Positions 48,555 through 56,384 of a DNA stretch of 64,000 nt are shown piece by piece. Position 1 is the first letter of the stretch. Every line of letters starts with the position of its first letter. A model generated the notes under the pieces. It had not been told where the DNA came from. It saw only the letters and a program-made list of their open reading frames with translations, and did no database searches. A program made the translations under genes and the position numbers. Source of the stretch: CAZJHX01 sp964545715 (lineage in GTDB: Bacteria > Myxococcota_A > UBA9042 > GCA-2863065); assembly GCA_964545715.1 (NCBI GenBank), contig CAZJHX010000012.1, positions 50,526-114,525 on the forward strand, written 5' to 3'.

Positions 48555-48938
48555 TCAGAACTCCTGGCCTTCGACCTGCTCCACGATCGCGTCAAAACCG
48601 CCCGCGATGCCGAACGCCATGGCCATCCAGGACAGCGTCTCGCGCTCACCGTCGGACACGGTTCCGTCAGCGCGAATGATCATCAGCGCCGCCTGCAGGA
48701 AGACCTTTCGCAGCCAGCTGGACTCCAGCACCTTGTACGCAGTCGCCGGATCAAACGGCAGCCGGTCCAGCCGATCGCTCAGCTCGGGGACCCCCGCCTC
48801 GTCGCAGAAGTCATGGATAAGCGCCAGCTCGCGGTCATCGATGCCGTCGCATGCGGACAACTGATACAGACCCGCGGCAAACACCTCGACCTGCGCACGT
48901 GAAAAGGGGCCCACAGGCTCGCCAACAGCGTCATTCAC
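48555..48938 (-). CDS. TerB-like protein
   Basis: Protein of 127 aa, all helical, with TerB/tellurite-resistance-type acidic metal motifs: ACDGIDDRELALIHDF and IRADGTVSDGERETLSWMA. TerB-like domains are cytoplasmic or membrane-associated and often accompany SPFH and zinc-ribbon proteins. GTG start with GAGGTG upstream. First gene of the operon. Confidence 0.75.
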   Translation of the reverse strand: MNDAVGEPVGPFSRAQVEVFAAGLYQLSACDGIDDRELALIHDFCDEAGVPELSDRLDRLPFDPATAYKVLESSWLRKVFLQAALMIIRADGTVSDGERETLSWMAMAFGIAGGFDAIVEQVEGQEF

Positions 48939-48977
48939 GACGTCACCTCACTGTTCGTGTTGCTTGGTAGCGCCGTG

Positions 48978-49007
48978 AGTATAGGAGCGCACCGCGGATG
49001 CGGTCAA
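48978..49007 (-). promoter_or_regulatory. Sigma-70 promoter of the TerB-like/SPFH operon
   Basis: On the minus strand TTGACC, 18-nt spacer, TATACT, with the GTG start about 40 nt downstream. Confidence 0.6.
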
Positions 49008-49045
49008 CGCGCCGATCCACCGGACGCCTTTCGCGCCCCAGTATG

Positions 49046-49074
49046 TTGTAGTTGCGCGATTGGACGACAATACT
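49046..49074 (+). promoter_or_regulatory. Sigma-70 promoter of the second PP2C gene, leaderless arrangement
   Basis: TTGTAG, 17-nt spacer, AATACT, then 6 nt to the ATG at 49081. It is back-to-back with the promoter of the TerB-like operon. Confidence 0.5.
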
Positions 49075-49080
49075 AGGGGC

Positions 49081-49818
49081 ATGTTGGTTACGGCAGCTGG
49101 GGCCAGCGTCAAGGGGCCTCACCGCAAGCAGAACGAGGACGCCTGGCGCATCTACCACGAGCAGCAGATGGTTGTTCGTGCAGGCCGTGGCTTTCTGTTC
49201 ATGGTGGCCGACGGCGTCGGAGGCACAGGTGCGGGGCGGTATGCGTCGTGGCACGTGGTCGACGCCCTGGCGCTGTTCTTCAACTGCCCGCGCGACCAGT
49301 TCAACCCGGGACGCACGCTCCAGGCCATTCTGAACAACTGCAACGAGCGGCTCAACGAGCTGGCGGCCGAAGACAAGTCGTACACGATGGCGGCCACTAC
49401 CCTGGCGCTGCTCTACGTGAGCCCGATGACCAACAAAGGCTACATGGTCAGCATCGGCGACAGCGGCGTCTTCCTCAATCACGCCGGGCAGTGGCATCAA
49501 CTGAACAAGGACCATCGCAACGAGGCCGGCAAAGTGACCAGCCACATCGGCATGGGCAACAAGATGCAGATCAGCTTCCGACCGCTACGCATGGAGCCGG
49601 GCGACGTCTACCTCCTTTGCACAGACGGCGTCCGCGAAGAGATCGACGAGCCGACGCTGGACCGGATGATCATGCAGGACAAGCACCCGAAAACGGTTGT
49701 CGAGGAGATCGTCAACCAGGCCAACGAGAACGGCGGCCGGGACAACTCGACCGCGGTCATCGTGCGCTTCGGCCCCTGCGCCGACCTCCCGAGCGAGGAC
49801 GACGAGGACGACTGGTAG
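49081..49818 (+). CDS. PP2C-type Ser/Thr phosphatase
   Basis: Protein of 245 aa with all PPM motifs: KQNEDAWRIY, MVADGVGGTGAG, SIGDSGVFL, LLCTDGVREEI and GGRDNSTAV. No regulatory domain follows, only an acidic tail. ATG at 49081 chosen because it begins the conserved fold and sits 6 nt behind a -10 element; a TTG at 49060 is open but lies inside the promoter. Likely counteracts the Ser/Thr kinases of this region. Confidence 0.88.
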   Translation: MLVTAAGASVKGPHRKQNEDAWRIYHEQQMVVRAGRGFLFMVADGVGGTGAGRYASWHVVDALALFFNCPRDQFNPGRTLQAILNNCNERLNELAAEDKSYTMAATTLALLYVSPMTNKGYMVSIGDSGVFLNHAGQWHQLNKDHRNEAGKVTSHIGMGNKMQISFRPLRMEPGDVYLLCTDGVREEIDEPTLDRMIMQDKHPKTVVEEIVNQANENGGRDNSTAVIVRFGPCADLPSEDDEDDW

Positions 49819-49830
49819 CGCACCCCGGCG

Positions 49831-50541
49831 CTACTGCCGACATCCCCAGAGCTGTGGACACTGGCCGATCGCGCGGTCGAATGCGCGCACCGGCCGCTGA
49901 GATGCGCGCCAGGTCTGAAGCAGCTGCTGAAGCTCACCGCACTCTACGACGGCGCGCGCCTCCCAAAAGACCTTGAAGACGATGCCGTACTCCTCGGGCG
50001 TCATGCCCGCGACCCCTTTCGCGCCGTCTACCACGCACTTCAGTCGCTTGGACACACGCCGGCCCCAGGCCTTGGCCTCCTCGGGTGAGCGCCCCTCCCA
50101 GCCGCGAGGCTCAAAGCGCCCGCCTTCAAACAGTGAATCGGCCCGCTCGGCGTCCAGCCCCGCGTCATCGAGCGCGCCGACCGCAAGTGCCGCCATGGCG
50201 CGACCCAGCAGCGCCTCGGCAAACAGCTCGTCTTCGCGAACCGCCGCGTCCAGGGCCTCCCGCGCCGCCGCATAATCGCCCTCGGCCAGCGCCTCAAAGC
50301 CGTCACCAACCAGCTTTTTGGCCAGCAGCCGGTTCTCGGTGGTGTCATCAGACCCCGGCGATCTGGCAAAAACCCCGATCGCGACGGCCGCGCCGCAGCC
50401 GATAAGAACAAGCGTTCGCAACCTGTCCTTTGCAGCGCGGTCATGCGTTTCGGTGCCCTCGGGCACCGGCAGAGCGTACCCGCAGTGGGGACACGAGTCG
50501 GGCCTCTTGGCCACCCTTTTGAAGCAATATGGACACTTCAT
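49831..50541 (-). CDS. Zinc-ribbon, single-pass membrane protein with helical repeat region
   Basis: Protein of 236 aa: N-terminal zinc ribbon (CPYCFKRV...CPHCGYAL), one membrane helix (TLVLIGCGAAVAIGVFA) and a helical region resembling TPR units (GFEALAEGDYAAAREALDAAV, AEALLGRAMAALAVGALDDA). C-terminal Cys-containing helical part. No family name can be given; it may be an adaptor in envelope signalling. Convergent with the PP2C gene, 12 nt apart. Confidence 0.72.
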   Translation of the reverse strand: MKCPYCFKRVAKRPDSCPHCGYALPVPEGTETHDRAAKDRLRTLVLIGCGAAVAIGVFARSPGSDDTTENRLLAKKLVGDGFEALAEGDYAAAREALDAAVREDELFAEALLGRAMAALAVGALDDAGLDAERADSLFEGGRFEPRGWEGRSPEEAKAWGRRVSKRLKCVVDGAKGVAGMTPEEYGIVFKVFWEARAVVECGELQQLLQTWRASQRPVRAFDRAIGQCPQLWGCRQ

Positions 50542-50591
50542 GTCACACCAGGGCCTTGTGTGAAGTCGGCGGAATTATCCGCCCGAAACAG

Positions 50592-50618
50592 AACATATGC
50601 CAATATTTCCCATATGTT
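50592..50618. promoter_or_regulatory. 8-bp inverted repeat upstream of a sigma-54 promoter
   Basis: AACATATG-N11-CATATGTT, a perfect AT-rich palindrome ending 19 nt before the -24 element at 50637. It may be a regulator site for the cytochrome/propeller gene. Confidence 0.45.
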
Positions 50619-50636
50619 GCAAAAAGAGGCGCCATG

Positions 50637-50653
50637 TTGGCACACGCATTGCC
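50637..50653 (+). promoter_or_regulatory. Sigma-54 promoter of the propeller/cytochrome gene
   Basis: TTGGCACACGCATTGCC matches the sigma-54 consensus (TTGGCAC-N5-TTGC, GG to GC 10 nt). Predicted start near 50664, 353 nt before the ATG at 51017. Confidence 0.75.
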
Positions 50654-50663
50654 TTACAGAAGG

Positions 50664-51016
50664 GCGGCTGGTAACCGGCAGTATTGGTTCCAGCCTACAA
50701 GCTCTTTCTATTCCCACGAGAGAAGCTCCTCACCCGCAGTATTGGGGTGAGACTTTCCTCGCTGACACTTGCGAACGTGAGCACTCCCCCCCGGGAAATG
50801 CTCTAACCGGTTTCGTTCTGTCGGCGTGTTCCCCTCTTCTCCCTCTCTCTCTCACTAGCGACCACCTATGCCCCAAGGCGGTGGCGCCCCTGAAGTACCG
50901 GGGGTTGGCGCCATCGTCGCGGGGTCCCCTCTTTTAAGGGCCCTTTCAAAGCCAACTGACGTTTTTTCGACAAAACTTCTGCGCGTCGGCCACACAACTC
51001 CCGGAAGGGAGAAACC
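50664..51016 (+). ncRNA. Long structured leader (or small RNA) with twin identical-loop hairpins
   Basis: No gene is visible in these ~350 nt. The predicted transcript begins with hairpin 1 (50666-50695: GGCTGG-T-AACC / GGTT-CCAGCC, loop GGCAGTATT) and hairpin 2 (50729-50751: CTCACCC / GGGTGAG, loop GCAGTATTG). Both present GCAGTATT at the tip. A GAGCA/TGCTC hairpin follows near 50778-50802, and a long stem (GGTGGCGCC/GGCGCCATC) near 50880-50915. GGAAGGGAGAAACC precedes the ATG at 51017. I do not recognise a known riboswitch class; a protein- or sRNA-binding leader is plausible. Confidence 0.45.
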
Positions 51017-53104
51017 ATGTACAGACTGTTTGTTGTGCCCATTTTTGGGCTGATGTTGGGGTGCGTCGTTTTTGAGGGTGGCGATCCGGCTGAGTGGTCC
51101 GAGGACCCTGCGGCAAACAACCGGCCGAAGACAGGGCACGCCGAGCGGATCTCCGAGCCCGGCTGGAGAAGCCCCAGCACCCCGATGCCGTGGCCCAGGG
51201 TCGACGTGGGCTCCTACCCGCATTATCCACCCAAACGGCCCGAGCGGCTCACCGACCCCAAGGCAAGACCCTGGCGTAGCGGACGTGCACTCGCCGTGCA
51301 CGGCGACGAGCTGTTCGTGGTCTCCACCGACACCGATCAGCTCATTGTCATGGACCGGATCACGGGGTTCGTCACGCGTGTGGTAGAGGTCGGGGCCCGA
51401 CCCGAGCAGGTAGTAGTTGGCCCGGACGGCACGGCCTTCGTCTCGGTCAGGTACGCCAACACCGTCGTCCGCGTGCCGCCGGGTGCACGCGACGTCTCGC
51501 GCGCGGAGATCGTCGGCACGGAGCCGTATGGCCTGGCATTGAACGACACGGCGGACAGGCTCTTTGTGAGCTTGTCCGGGGAGGCCCGACTGGTTGCGCT
51601 GGCCGCCAGCGATCTGTCCACCCAGCAATCGTGGAAGGTGACCGGACGCCCGCGTGGTATCGCCTTTTCCGACTCTCGTGTGTGGATCACCGACCAGTTT
51701 GGCGGGTTGTCTCGCTTCATAGACCACACCGCGGCCTCGAAAACGTACAAGCTGAGGTCAGCCACGCCGGTCGGACTGTGGGGTCTGGGGGAAAAGAGCG
51801 GTGATCGCAGGGTCGGTATGGTCCTGGCTACGACACCTCACCCGAGCAACAACGAGATCTATGCGGCCCACACGCTGACTCTGAAGGCGGACCCGGCGCT
51901 GGTCTTGTCCGGCTCAGGCGGCACGGCGACCAACAGCGGCTCCGAGGGCGCCAGGTACTACGGTCCCCCGCAGCCGACAAACAAGTTTCCCAAGCTCACT
52001 CGGCTGGTCGAGGCCACGGTGAGCGTCATTGACCCGTTTTCCGGCGCCAGGTGGGCGCAGGTCGAGGAACATCCGGTGATGGACCCCAGAACAAGGGAGC
52101 CAATGGGGTCCATCATCGAGGGGCCGATCGACATCCACCATCACCCCACCTGGTCGCTGCTCTTCATGGTCGGCCAGGGCACCGACAATGTCCTGGCGAT
52201 GTCCACCTCCGCAGACCCCGCCGGCAATCCTATCGCTGAGCTCAGAGTGGGCCGCGCGCCGAGGGCGATCGCCTTTTCAGCCGACGGCGCCTCGGCCTAC
52301 GTATTGAACGGCCACAGCTTCACGATCAGCCACGTCGACCTCAGGCCGCTGATGCTGGCCCACGCAACCACGATCCACCCGACAACGCTGTCCCACGATA
52401 GCGAGGCGACCTTCGCGATCGACCCGATGCCGGAGCCGATGCGCGCCGGACGACGGGCGTTTACATTTGCTCGCAGCCCGACGATCACCGATAGGGGCGA
52501 GTTCTCGTGCAACACCTGCCACTTCGAGGGAACGGACGACAAAGTCACGTGGGTCGGCACCTCCGGCCTGCGTCAGACGCCCACGCTCGCCGGCCGCATC
52601 AAGGGCAGCGCGCCGTTCAACTGGAAGGGCACCAAAAACACGCTGCAAGACAATATGCAGCAGACAATCGAGCGCATGAAGGGCACGGGACCGGACGCCC
52701 ACGTCCTCGACTCACTCGCGCTCTTCATGGAGGAGGGCCTCCATCTACCGCCAAATCCCAACCTCTCGCCAGACGGACTGACGGAAGAGCAGCTGGCCGG
52801 AAAGACGATCTTCGAAGATCCGGTTGTCGGCTGCGCAGTTTGTCACCCCGGCGGGGGAACCGACGGCAAGCAACACCAATCAGGCACGCTGAACAAGGTG
52901 GAGGCCGTCATCGCACACCAGGAAGGGATCGACTGGGCCTTCAACACCCCCTCGTTGAAGGGGCTGTTCTACACCGCGCCCTACATGCACAACGGCAGCG
53001 CAGAGGACCTGTACCAGGTGCTCGAGTCAAACGACATGGGCAACACGGCCGGCCTTACCCCCGAGGAGCGAGAGCTGCTGGTTCAGTACCTGCTCACTCT
53101 TTAG
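51017..53104 (+). CDS. Lipoprotein with YVTN-like beta-propeller and C-terminal di-haem cytochrome domain
   Basis: Protein of 695 aa: lipobox LMLGC, a ~430-residue propeller region (ALAVHGDELFVVSTDTDQLIVMD, GPDGTAFVSVRYANTVVRV, LNDTADRLFVSLSGEARLVAL, RAPRAIAFSADGASAYVLNG landmarks), then a di-haem peroxidase/MauG-like part with CNTCH (~residue 498) and CAVCH (~residue 611) and the family segment APYMHNGSAEDLYQVLE. It would be membrane-anchored and extracytoplasmic. Similar fusions are known as putative surface oxidoreductases. RBS GGAAGGGAG. Expression appears to depend on sigma-54 and a long leader. Confidence 0.83.
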   Translation: MYRLFVVPIFGLMLGCVVFEGGDPAEWSEDPAANNRPKTGHAERISEPGWRSPSTPMPWPRVDVGSYPHYPPKRPERLTDPKARPWRSGRALAVHGDELFVVSTDTDQLIVMDRITGFVTRVVEVGARPEQVVVGPDGTAFVSVRYANTVVRVPPGARDVSRAEIVGTEPYGLALNDTADRLFVSLSGEARLVALAASDLSTQQSWKVTGRPRGIAFSDSRVWITDQFGGLSRFIDHTAASKTYKLRSATPVGLWGLGEKSGDRRVGMVLATTPHPSNNEIYAAHTLTLKADPALVLSGSGGTATNSGSEGARYYGPPQPTNKFPKLTRLVEATVSVIDPFSGARWAQVEEHPVMDPRTREPMGSIIEGPIDIHHHPTWSLLFMVGQGTDNVLAMSTSADPAGNPIAELRVGRAPRAIAFSADGASAYVLNGHSFTISHVDLRPLMLAHATTIHPTTLSHDSEATFAIDPMPEPMRAGRRAFTFARSPTITDRGEFSCNTCHFEGTDDKVTWVGTSGLRQTPTLAGRIKGSAPFNWKGTKNTLQDNMQQTIERMKGTGPDAHVLDSLALFMEEGLHLPPNPNLSPDGLTEEQLAGKTIFEDPVVGCAVCHPGGGTDGKQHQSGTLNKVEAVIAHQEGIDWAFNTPSLKGLFYTAPYMHNGSAEDLYQVLESNDMGNTAGLTPEERELLVQYLLTL

Positions 53105-53183
53105 GGCGGCGTGCCTACAACCTTGACGTCAACAATCACGGCGTTTGTAGACATTTTTCACACGCCTGTCGGGGGCCAAACGC

Positions 53184-53203
53184 CTGTTTCACTGTAATAA
53201 CAG
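53184..53203. promoter_or_regulatory. Inverted repeat upstream of the sRNA promoter
   Basis: CTGTT-N10-AACAG, centred about 33 nt upstream of the -24 element at 53227. Possible enhancer site. Confidence 0.3.
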
Positions 53204-53226
53204 CAGGTTGCGCATTCCGGCTGACC

Positions 53227-53243
53227 TTGGCACATGCGTTGCT
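53227..53243 (+). promoter_or_regulatory. Sigma-54 promoter of a putative small RNA
   Basis: TTGGCACATGCGTTGCT is an almost perfect -24/-12 promoter (GG to GC 10 nt). No coding gene follows on this strand before a terminator 118 nt downstream. Confidence 0.8.
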
Positions 53244-53253
53244 CTAGTGGGGG

Positions 53254-53372
53254 GCAACGAAGGAATGAGGATTCCTTCTAAGAGTCAAATATCGAGGAAT
53301 CGTGATTATGAACCGTGAGCCGCCCACGGTTTCTCGAGGGGCGACCGGGTGGTCCGGTCGCCTTTTTTTTTT
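53254..53372 (+). ncRNA. Putative sigma-54-driven small RNA with three stem-loops
   Basis: From the predicted start at 53254 to the end of the T-run is 119 nt. Three hairpins are visible: SL1 GAAGGAAT/ATTCCTTC with loop GAGG (53259-53278); SL2 AACCGTG/CACGGTT with a 7-nt loop (53311-53331), enclosed by a possible CGAG/CTCG closing stem; SL3 the terminator stem (53340-53362). No open reading frame of note. A sigma-54 promoter, ~120-nt length and three stem-loops recall the Pxr developmental sRNA of Myxococcus; homology is not claimed. Confidence 0.65.
53340..53372 (+). terminator. Strong Rho-independent terminator
   Basis: GGCGACCGG and CCGGTCGCC form a perfect 9-bp stem around GTGGT, followed directly by ten T residues. 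The T-run reaches the stop codon of the convergent kinase gene. Confidence 0.93.
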
Positions 53373-56280
53373 AATACCCCGGCCCGCCCACAGCGCGCGA
53401 CGCATCGTCTGTCATGACGCGCACCACCCTGAACGAGTAAGCGATATCACGATCCCGGCGACCCCGTGACTTCACCGTGAGGTAGTAGGTCTCACCGTCA
53501 CCCTTGAACTTGATGATCGGCGGCTGCGCATTCGGGGGCTGCGGCACCCTGGCGCGGCCCTGGCGGCGACGCGGATACTCTTTGACGTTGGCCTTGTTCA
53601 CATCGCTGAGCGACAGGCGCAGACGGTCGCGCACCACCGGATCCATGCGGATCTCGATGCCGCGGTGCTGCGGATCGGCGACCGGGATGGCGAACACGTC
53701 GACGTCCCCCGTGCCCTCCAAGATGCCGTGCGTCTCCTGCCCGATCGCCACGCTGGTCGCGCGTGGGCGGTCATCGTTGGGCTCGTGAGCGATACGCGGC
53801 TTCGGCGGCAGCAGGTCCGCGACAAACCGATACGAGCCGCGGTGGGCGCCTCGGCGAGAGTGCTGGACCGCGATCAGGTAGACCGGGTTCGGAAAGCTCG
53901 GCTCTTCGTAGACCGTCTGCAGCAGCCCGGAGCTGCCCTCGTCCGAGAACACCAGCACCGAGTCATCACCGACGACTCTGTAGATGCTGATACGCGGCAC
54001 CAGGGTGCCGGCGGCCTCGACCGCGATCTCCCAGCGGCGCAGGTCCATCACCCCATCGGTGCTGACCATGTAGTAGTCCACATCACGCACGCCATCCAGG
54101 TAGCCCGCGACGCGCTCGCCCGCCTTGTACGCGTTGGCGGCCGGCGCCGTGTCGTTGGGCTCCACCTCGCCCGGAGGGCTCAGGCTGTCCACGACCTCGG
54201 CCGTCAGCGTGTACGGATCGGACACGTTCTCCGTCGGCGCGTCTTCCGCCGCCTTGGCCTCGCTCACGACCAGCAGCGCCTGCTTGGTCGGCACGCGCAA
54301 CCGGTGCATCGACTCGTCCTCACCGATGCCCTCGTAGTTCACCCGCGTCAGGAAGCGCCCCGATCCGTCGAGCACATCGACGTACAGATCCAGGTTCTTG
54401 ATGTTGGTCAGCGACAGCTCCAAGAAGCGCCCGGGCCCGCCCATGTCCAACTTGTAGTAGTCCCGATCCGACTCGACGCGCGACAGCCGCTTGCCCAGAT
54501 ACGCATGGACCGGCAGCCCCGGCGTCAGCACGTTGGCGGTGCCCACATGGTTGTTCGGCTCGGCTTCGCCCGTCGGCGGCTGAGGCACCTCGGCGTTCAA
54601 CCAATAATACGTGCCGGCAGCGCACGCCGCGATGAACAAGAAGGCCGCTATCACGCGACCCGCCGAGCGCCGGCGACGCAGCCGCTTGGCGAACTTGTCC
54701 TCGTCCGTGTCAAACCACATCTCGTCACTGACGGTCAGCGACTCTTCGATGGGCTCCGCGTCCAGGTCGGGCTGGCGCAGCGTCTGGCTGATCTCCAAAT
54801 ATGGTGACGCGAGCCTCGGCGCGCCTTTTCGTACCTGGCGGAAGGCCGGAGACGGCATCTCCTGTCGGCGGTTCTGAGCGCCCGGAACCGTCGGCGCCCG
54901 CCGCTTGTGCTTGATGTCCGTCGGCACGAGCTCGTCGTACTCCAGCTCCCGCTCCAGATCGTGATCGTCATCGAGATCCGGCGACGAGATATTGGGCTTC
55001 CACTCGTCGATGGGAGACGTCGGGTCGTACAACCCGTCCGGCAGCTGCAGGTCTTGAATCGTGTCGGTCGGATCAGCCGGCACCTCGATGCCCATCGGCA
55101 GGGGCGGAGCCGTCTCCGGCGGCAGCTCTGGCGCGCCGTGCATCCGCGCTTCAGCCTGTTGGTGACTCTCTTCAAACGCCTGCAGACGGGCCTCCAGCTC
55201 CGCGTCGATCTCGGGCACCACCTCCGGCACGGACGCGTGGTGCGCGGCCACCACCAGCGACTCGCCCTCAGGGTTGGCCAGACAGCCGGCGATCTCCCGC
55301 CGCATCGTCTCCACATCCGGGAAGCGGTTCTCTTTGCGTTTGGCCAGCGCGCGCCACACCAGGCGGTCCACGCGTGCAGGAATGCCGCCGGACGGGTTGG
55401 TCCGACCCGCCGACGGGATCTGCGCCGTCAAATGCTGGCGCAGCACGTCAAAGGCATAGGCCGCGTCGTAGACGTGCCGGTTGGTCAGCATGCGATAAAG
55501 CAGGCACCCCAGCGAGTACACATCCGCGCGCGGGTCGATCTCCTCGCTGCGGATCTGCTCGGGCGACATGTAGAACGGCGTCCCAAACAGGTCGCGTTGG
55601 CTGTGCACGCTGAAGACGTCGCGGTGGTTCTCAGTGATCTTGGCGAGGCCGAAGTCCAACACTTTGACGAACTCCCGTACGGGCGGGTGCTCGATGATCA
55701 TGATGTTCTCGGGCTTCAGGTCGCGGTGGATGATCCCGGCGCCATGCGCCTCTGCCAGCGACTCGCAGACCTGATCGAAGATCTCCAGCGAGCGACGCCA
55801 GTGCAGCGCGCCCTCGCGGGACAGGATGACCTCCAGGTCCTCCCCGTCCAGGCACTCCATCACCAGGAAAAAGACGGCCTTGTAGCGGCCGAAGTCGTAG
55901 ACGCGCACCGTATGTTCGTTGCTGAGGCGGCTGACTGCGCGGGCCTCACGCGTAAACCGGCTGATGAGCTGTTTGCGGACCACCATGTCCTCGTGCAGCA
56001 GCTTCATCGCCAGACGCTTCTGCATGTGAATGTGGTCGACTTCGTAGACGCTGCCCATGCCACCGCGGCCGATCAGCCGATTGACGCGATAGCGCCCGTC
56101 GATGAGCGAGCCGATGTACGAGGACTCACCGTCCGTCGAAATGTCGTCGATCGCCGCCGAGGTGTTGCGCTCTTCAAGCGGTGCGCCGCACAGCCCGCAG
56201 AAGCGGATCTCCTCGGGAAACGTTCGGTAACATTGAGGGCATGTCTTGATGACATGCTGTTTTGAATTACTTCCTTCCAC
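53371..56280 (-). CDS. Ser/Thr protein kinase with N-terminal zinc ribbon and extracytoplasmic PPC-like domains
   Basis: Receptor-like kinase of ~969 aa. Zinc ribbon near the N-terminus (CPQCYRTF...CGLCGAPL), kinase domain (IGRGGMGSVYEV, HRDLKPENIM, DFGLAK, FGTPFYMSPEQI), a ~230-residue acidic/Pro linker, one membrane helix (VIAAFLFIAACAAGTYYWL), then three repeats resembling bacterial pre-peptidase C-terminal domains, each opening EPND/EPNN (GEAEPNNHVGTAN, GEVEPNDTAPAAN, AHEPNDDRPRATS). I choose the GTG at 56280 with GTAAGG upstream; a TTG at 56304 lies only 5 nt from the -10. It probably senses an external ligand. Confidence 0.88.
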   Translation of the reverse strand: MEGSNSKQHVIKTCPQCYRTFPEEIRFCGLCGAPLEERNTSAAIDDISTDGESSYIGSLIDGRYRVNRLIGRGGMGSVYEVDHIHMQKRLAMKLLHEDMVVRKQLISRFTREARAVSRLSNEHTVRVYDFGRYKAVFFLVMECLDGEDLEVILSREGALHWRRSLEIFDQVCESLAEAHGAGIIHRDLKPENIMIIEHPPVREFVKVLDFGLAKITENHRDVFSVHSQRDLFGTPFYMSPEQIRSEEIDPRADVYSLGCLLYRMLTNRHVYDAAYAFDVLRQHLTAQIPSAGRTNPSGGIPARVDRLVWRALAKRKENRFPDVETMRREIAGCLANPEGESLVVAAHHASVPEVVPEIDAELEARLQAFEESHQQAEARMHGAPELPPETAPPLPMGIEVPADPTDTIQDLQLPDGLYDPTSPIDEWKPNISSPDLDDDHDLERELEYDELVPTDIKHKRRAPTVPGAQNRRQEMPSPAFRQVRKGAPRLASPYLEISQTLRQPDLDAEPIEESLTVSDEMWFDTDEDKFAKRLRRRRSAGRVIAAFLFIAACAAGTYYWLNAEVPQPPTGEAEPNNHVGTANVLTPGLPVHAYLGKRLSRVESDRDYYKLDMGGPGRFLELSLTNIKNLDLYVDVLDGSGRFLTRVNYEGIGEDESMHRLRVPTKQALLVVSEAKAAEDAPTENVSDPYTLTAEVVDSLSPPGEVEPNDTAPAANAYKAGERVAGYLDGVRDVDYYMVSTDGVMDLRRWEIAVEAAGTLVPRISIYRVVGDDSVLVFSDEGSSGLLQTVYEEPSFPNPVYLIAVQHSRRGAHRGSYRFVADLLPPKPRIAHEPNDDRPRATSVAIGQETHGILEGTGDVDVFAIPVADPQHRGIEIRMDPVVRDRLRLSLSDVNKANVKEYPRRRQGRARVPQPPNAQPPIIKFKGDGETYYLTVKSRGRRDRDIAYSFRVVRVMTDDASRAVGGPGY

Positions 56281-56309
56281 GTGCCTTACCCGAACTCCGT
56301 CCAAGGTCG

Positions 56310-56338
56310 AGTATGAGCAGTTAACTTTACAGCGTCAA
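56310..56338 (-). promoter_or_regulatory. Sigma-70 promoter of the zinc-ribbon kinase gene
   Basis: On the minus strand TTGACG, 17-nt spacer, CATACT; the GTG at 56280 lies ~30 nt downstream with an RBS in between. Confidence 0.55.
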
Positions 56339-56384
56339 TAAAATTCAACTTGACCCGTCCGGATGCACGTGGAAGAACATCGCG

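Noticed and set aside
50664..50800. c-di-GMP (GEMM) riboswitch before the cytochrome gene
   Set aside because: The location would fit, but the conserved GEMM sequence blocks and tetraloop/receptor pattern are absent.
53254..53372. Direct orthologue of the Myxococcus Pxr RNA
   Set aside because: Only promoter type, size and stem number agree; I cannot confirm any sequence similarity and Pxr is thought to be lineage-restricted.
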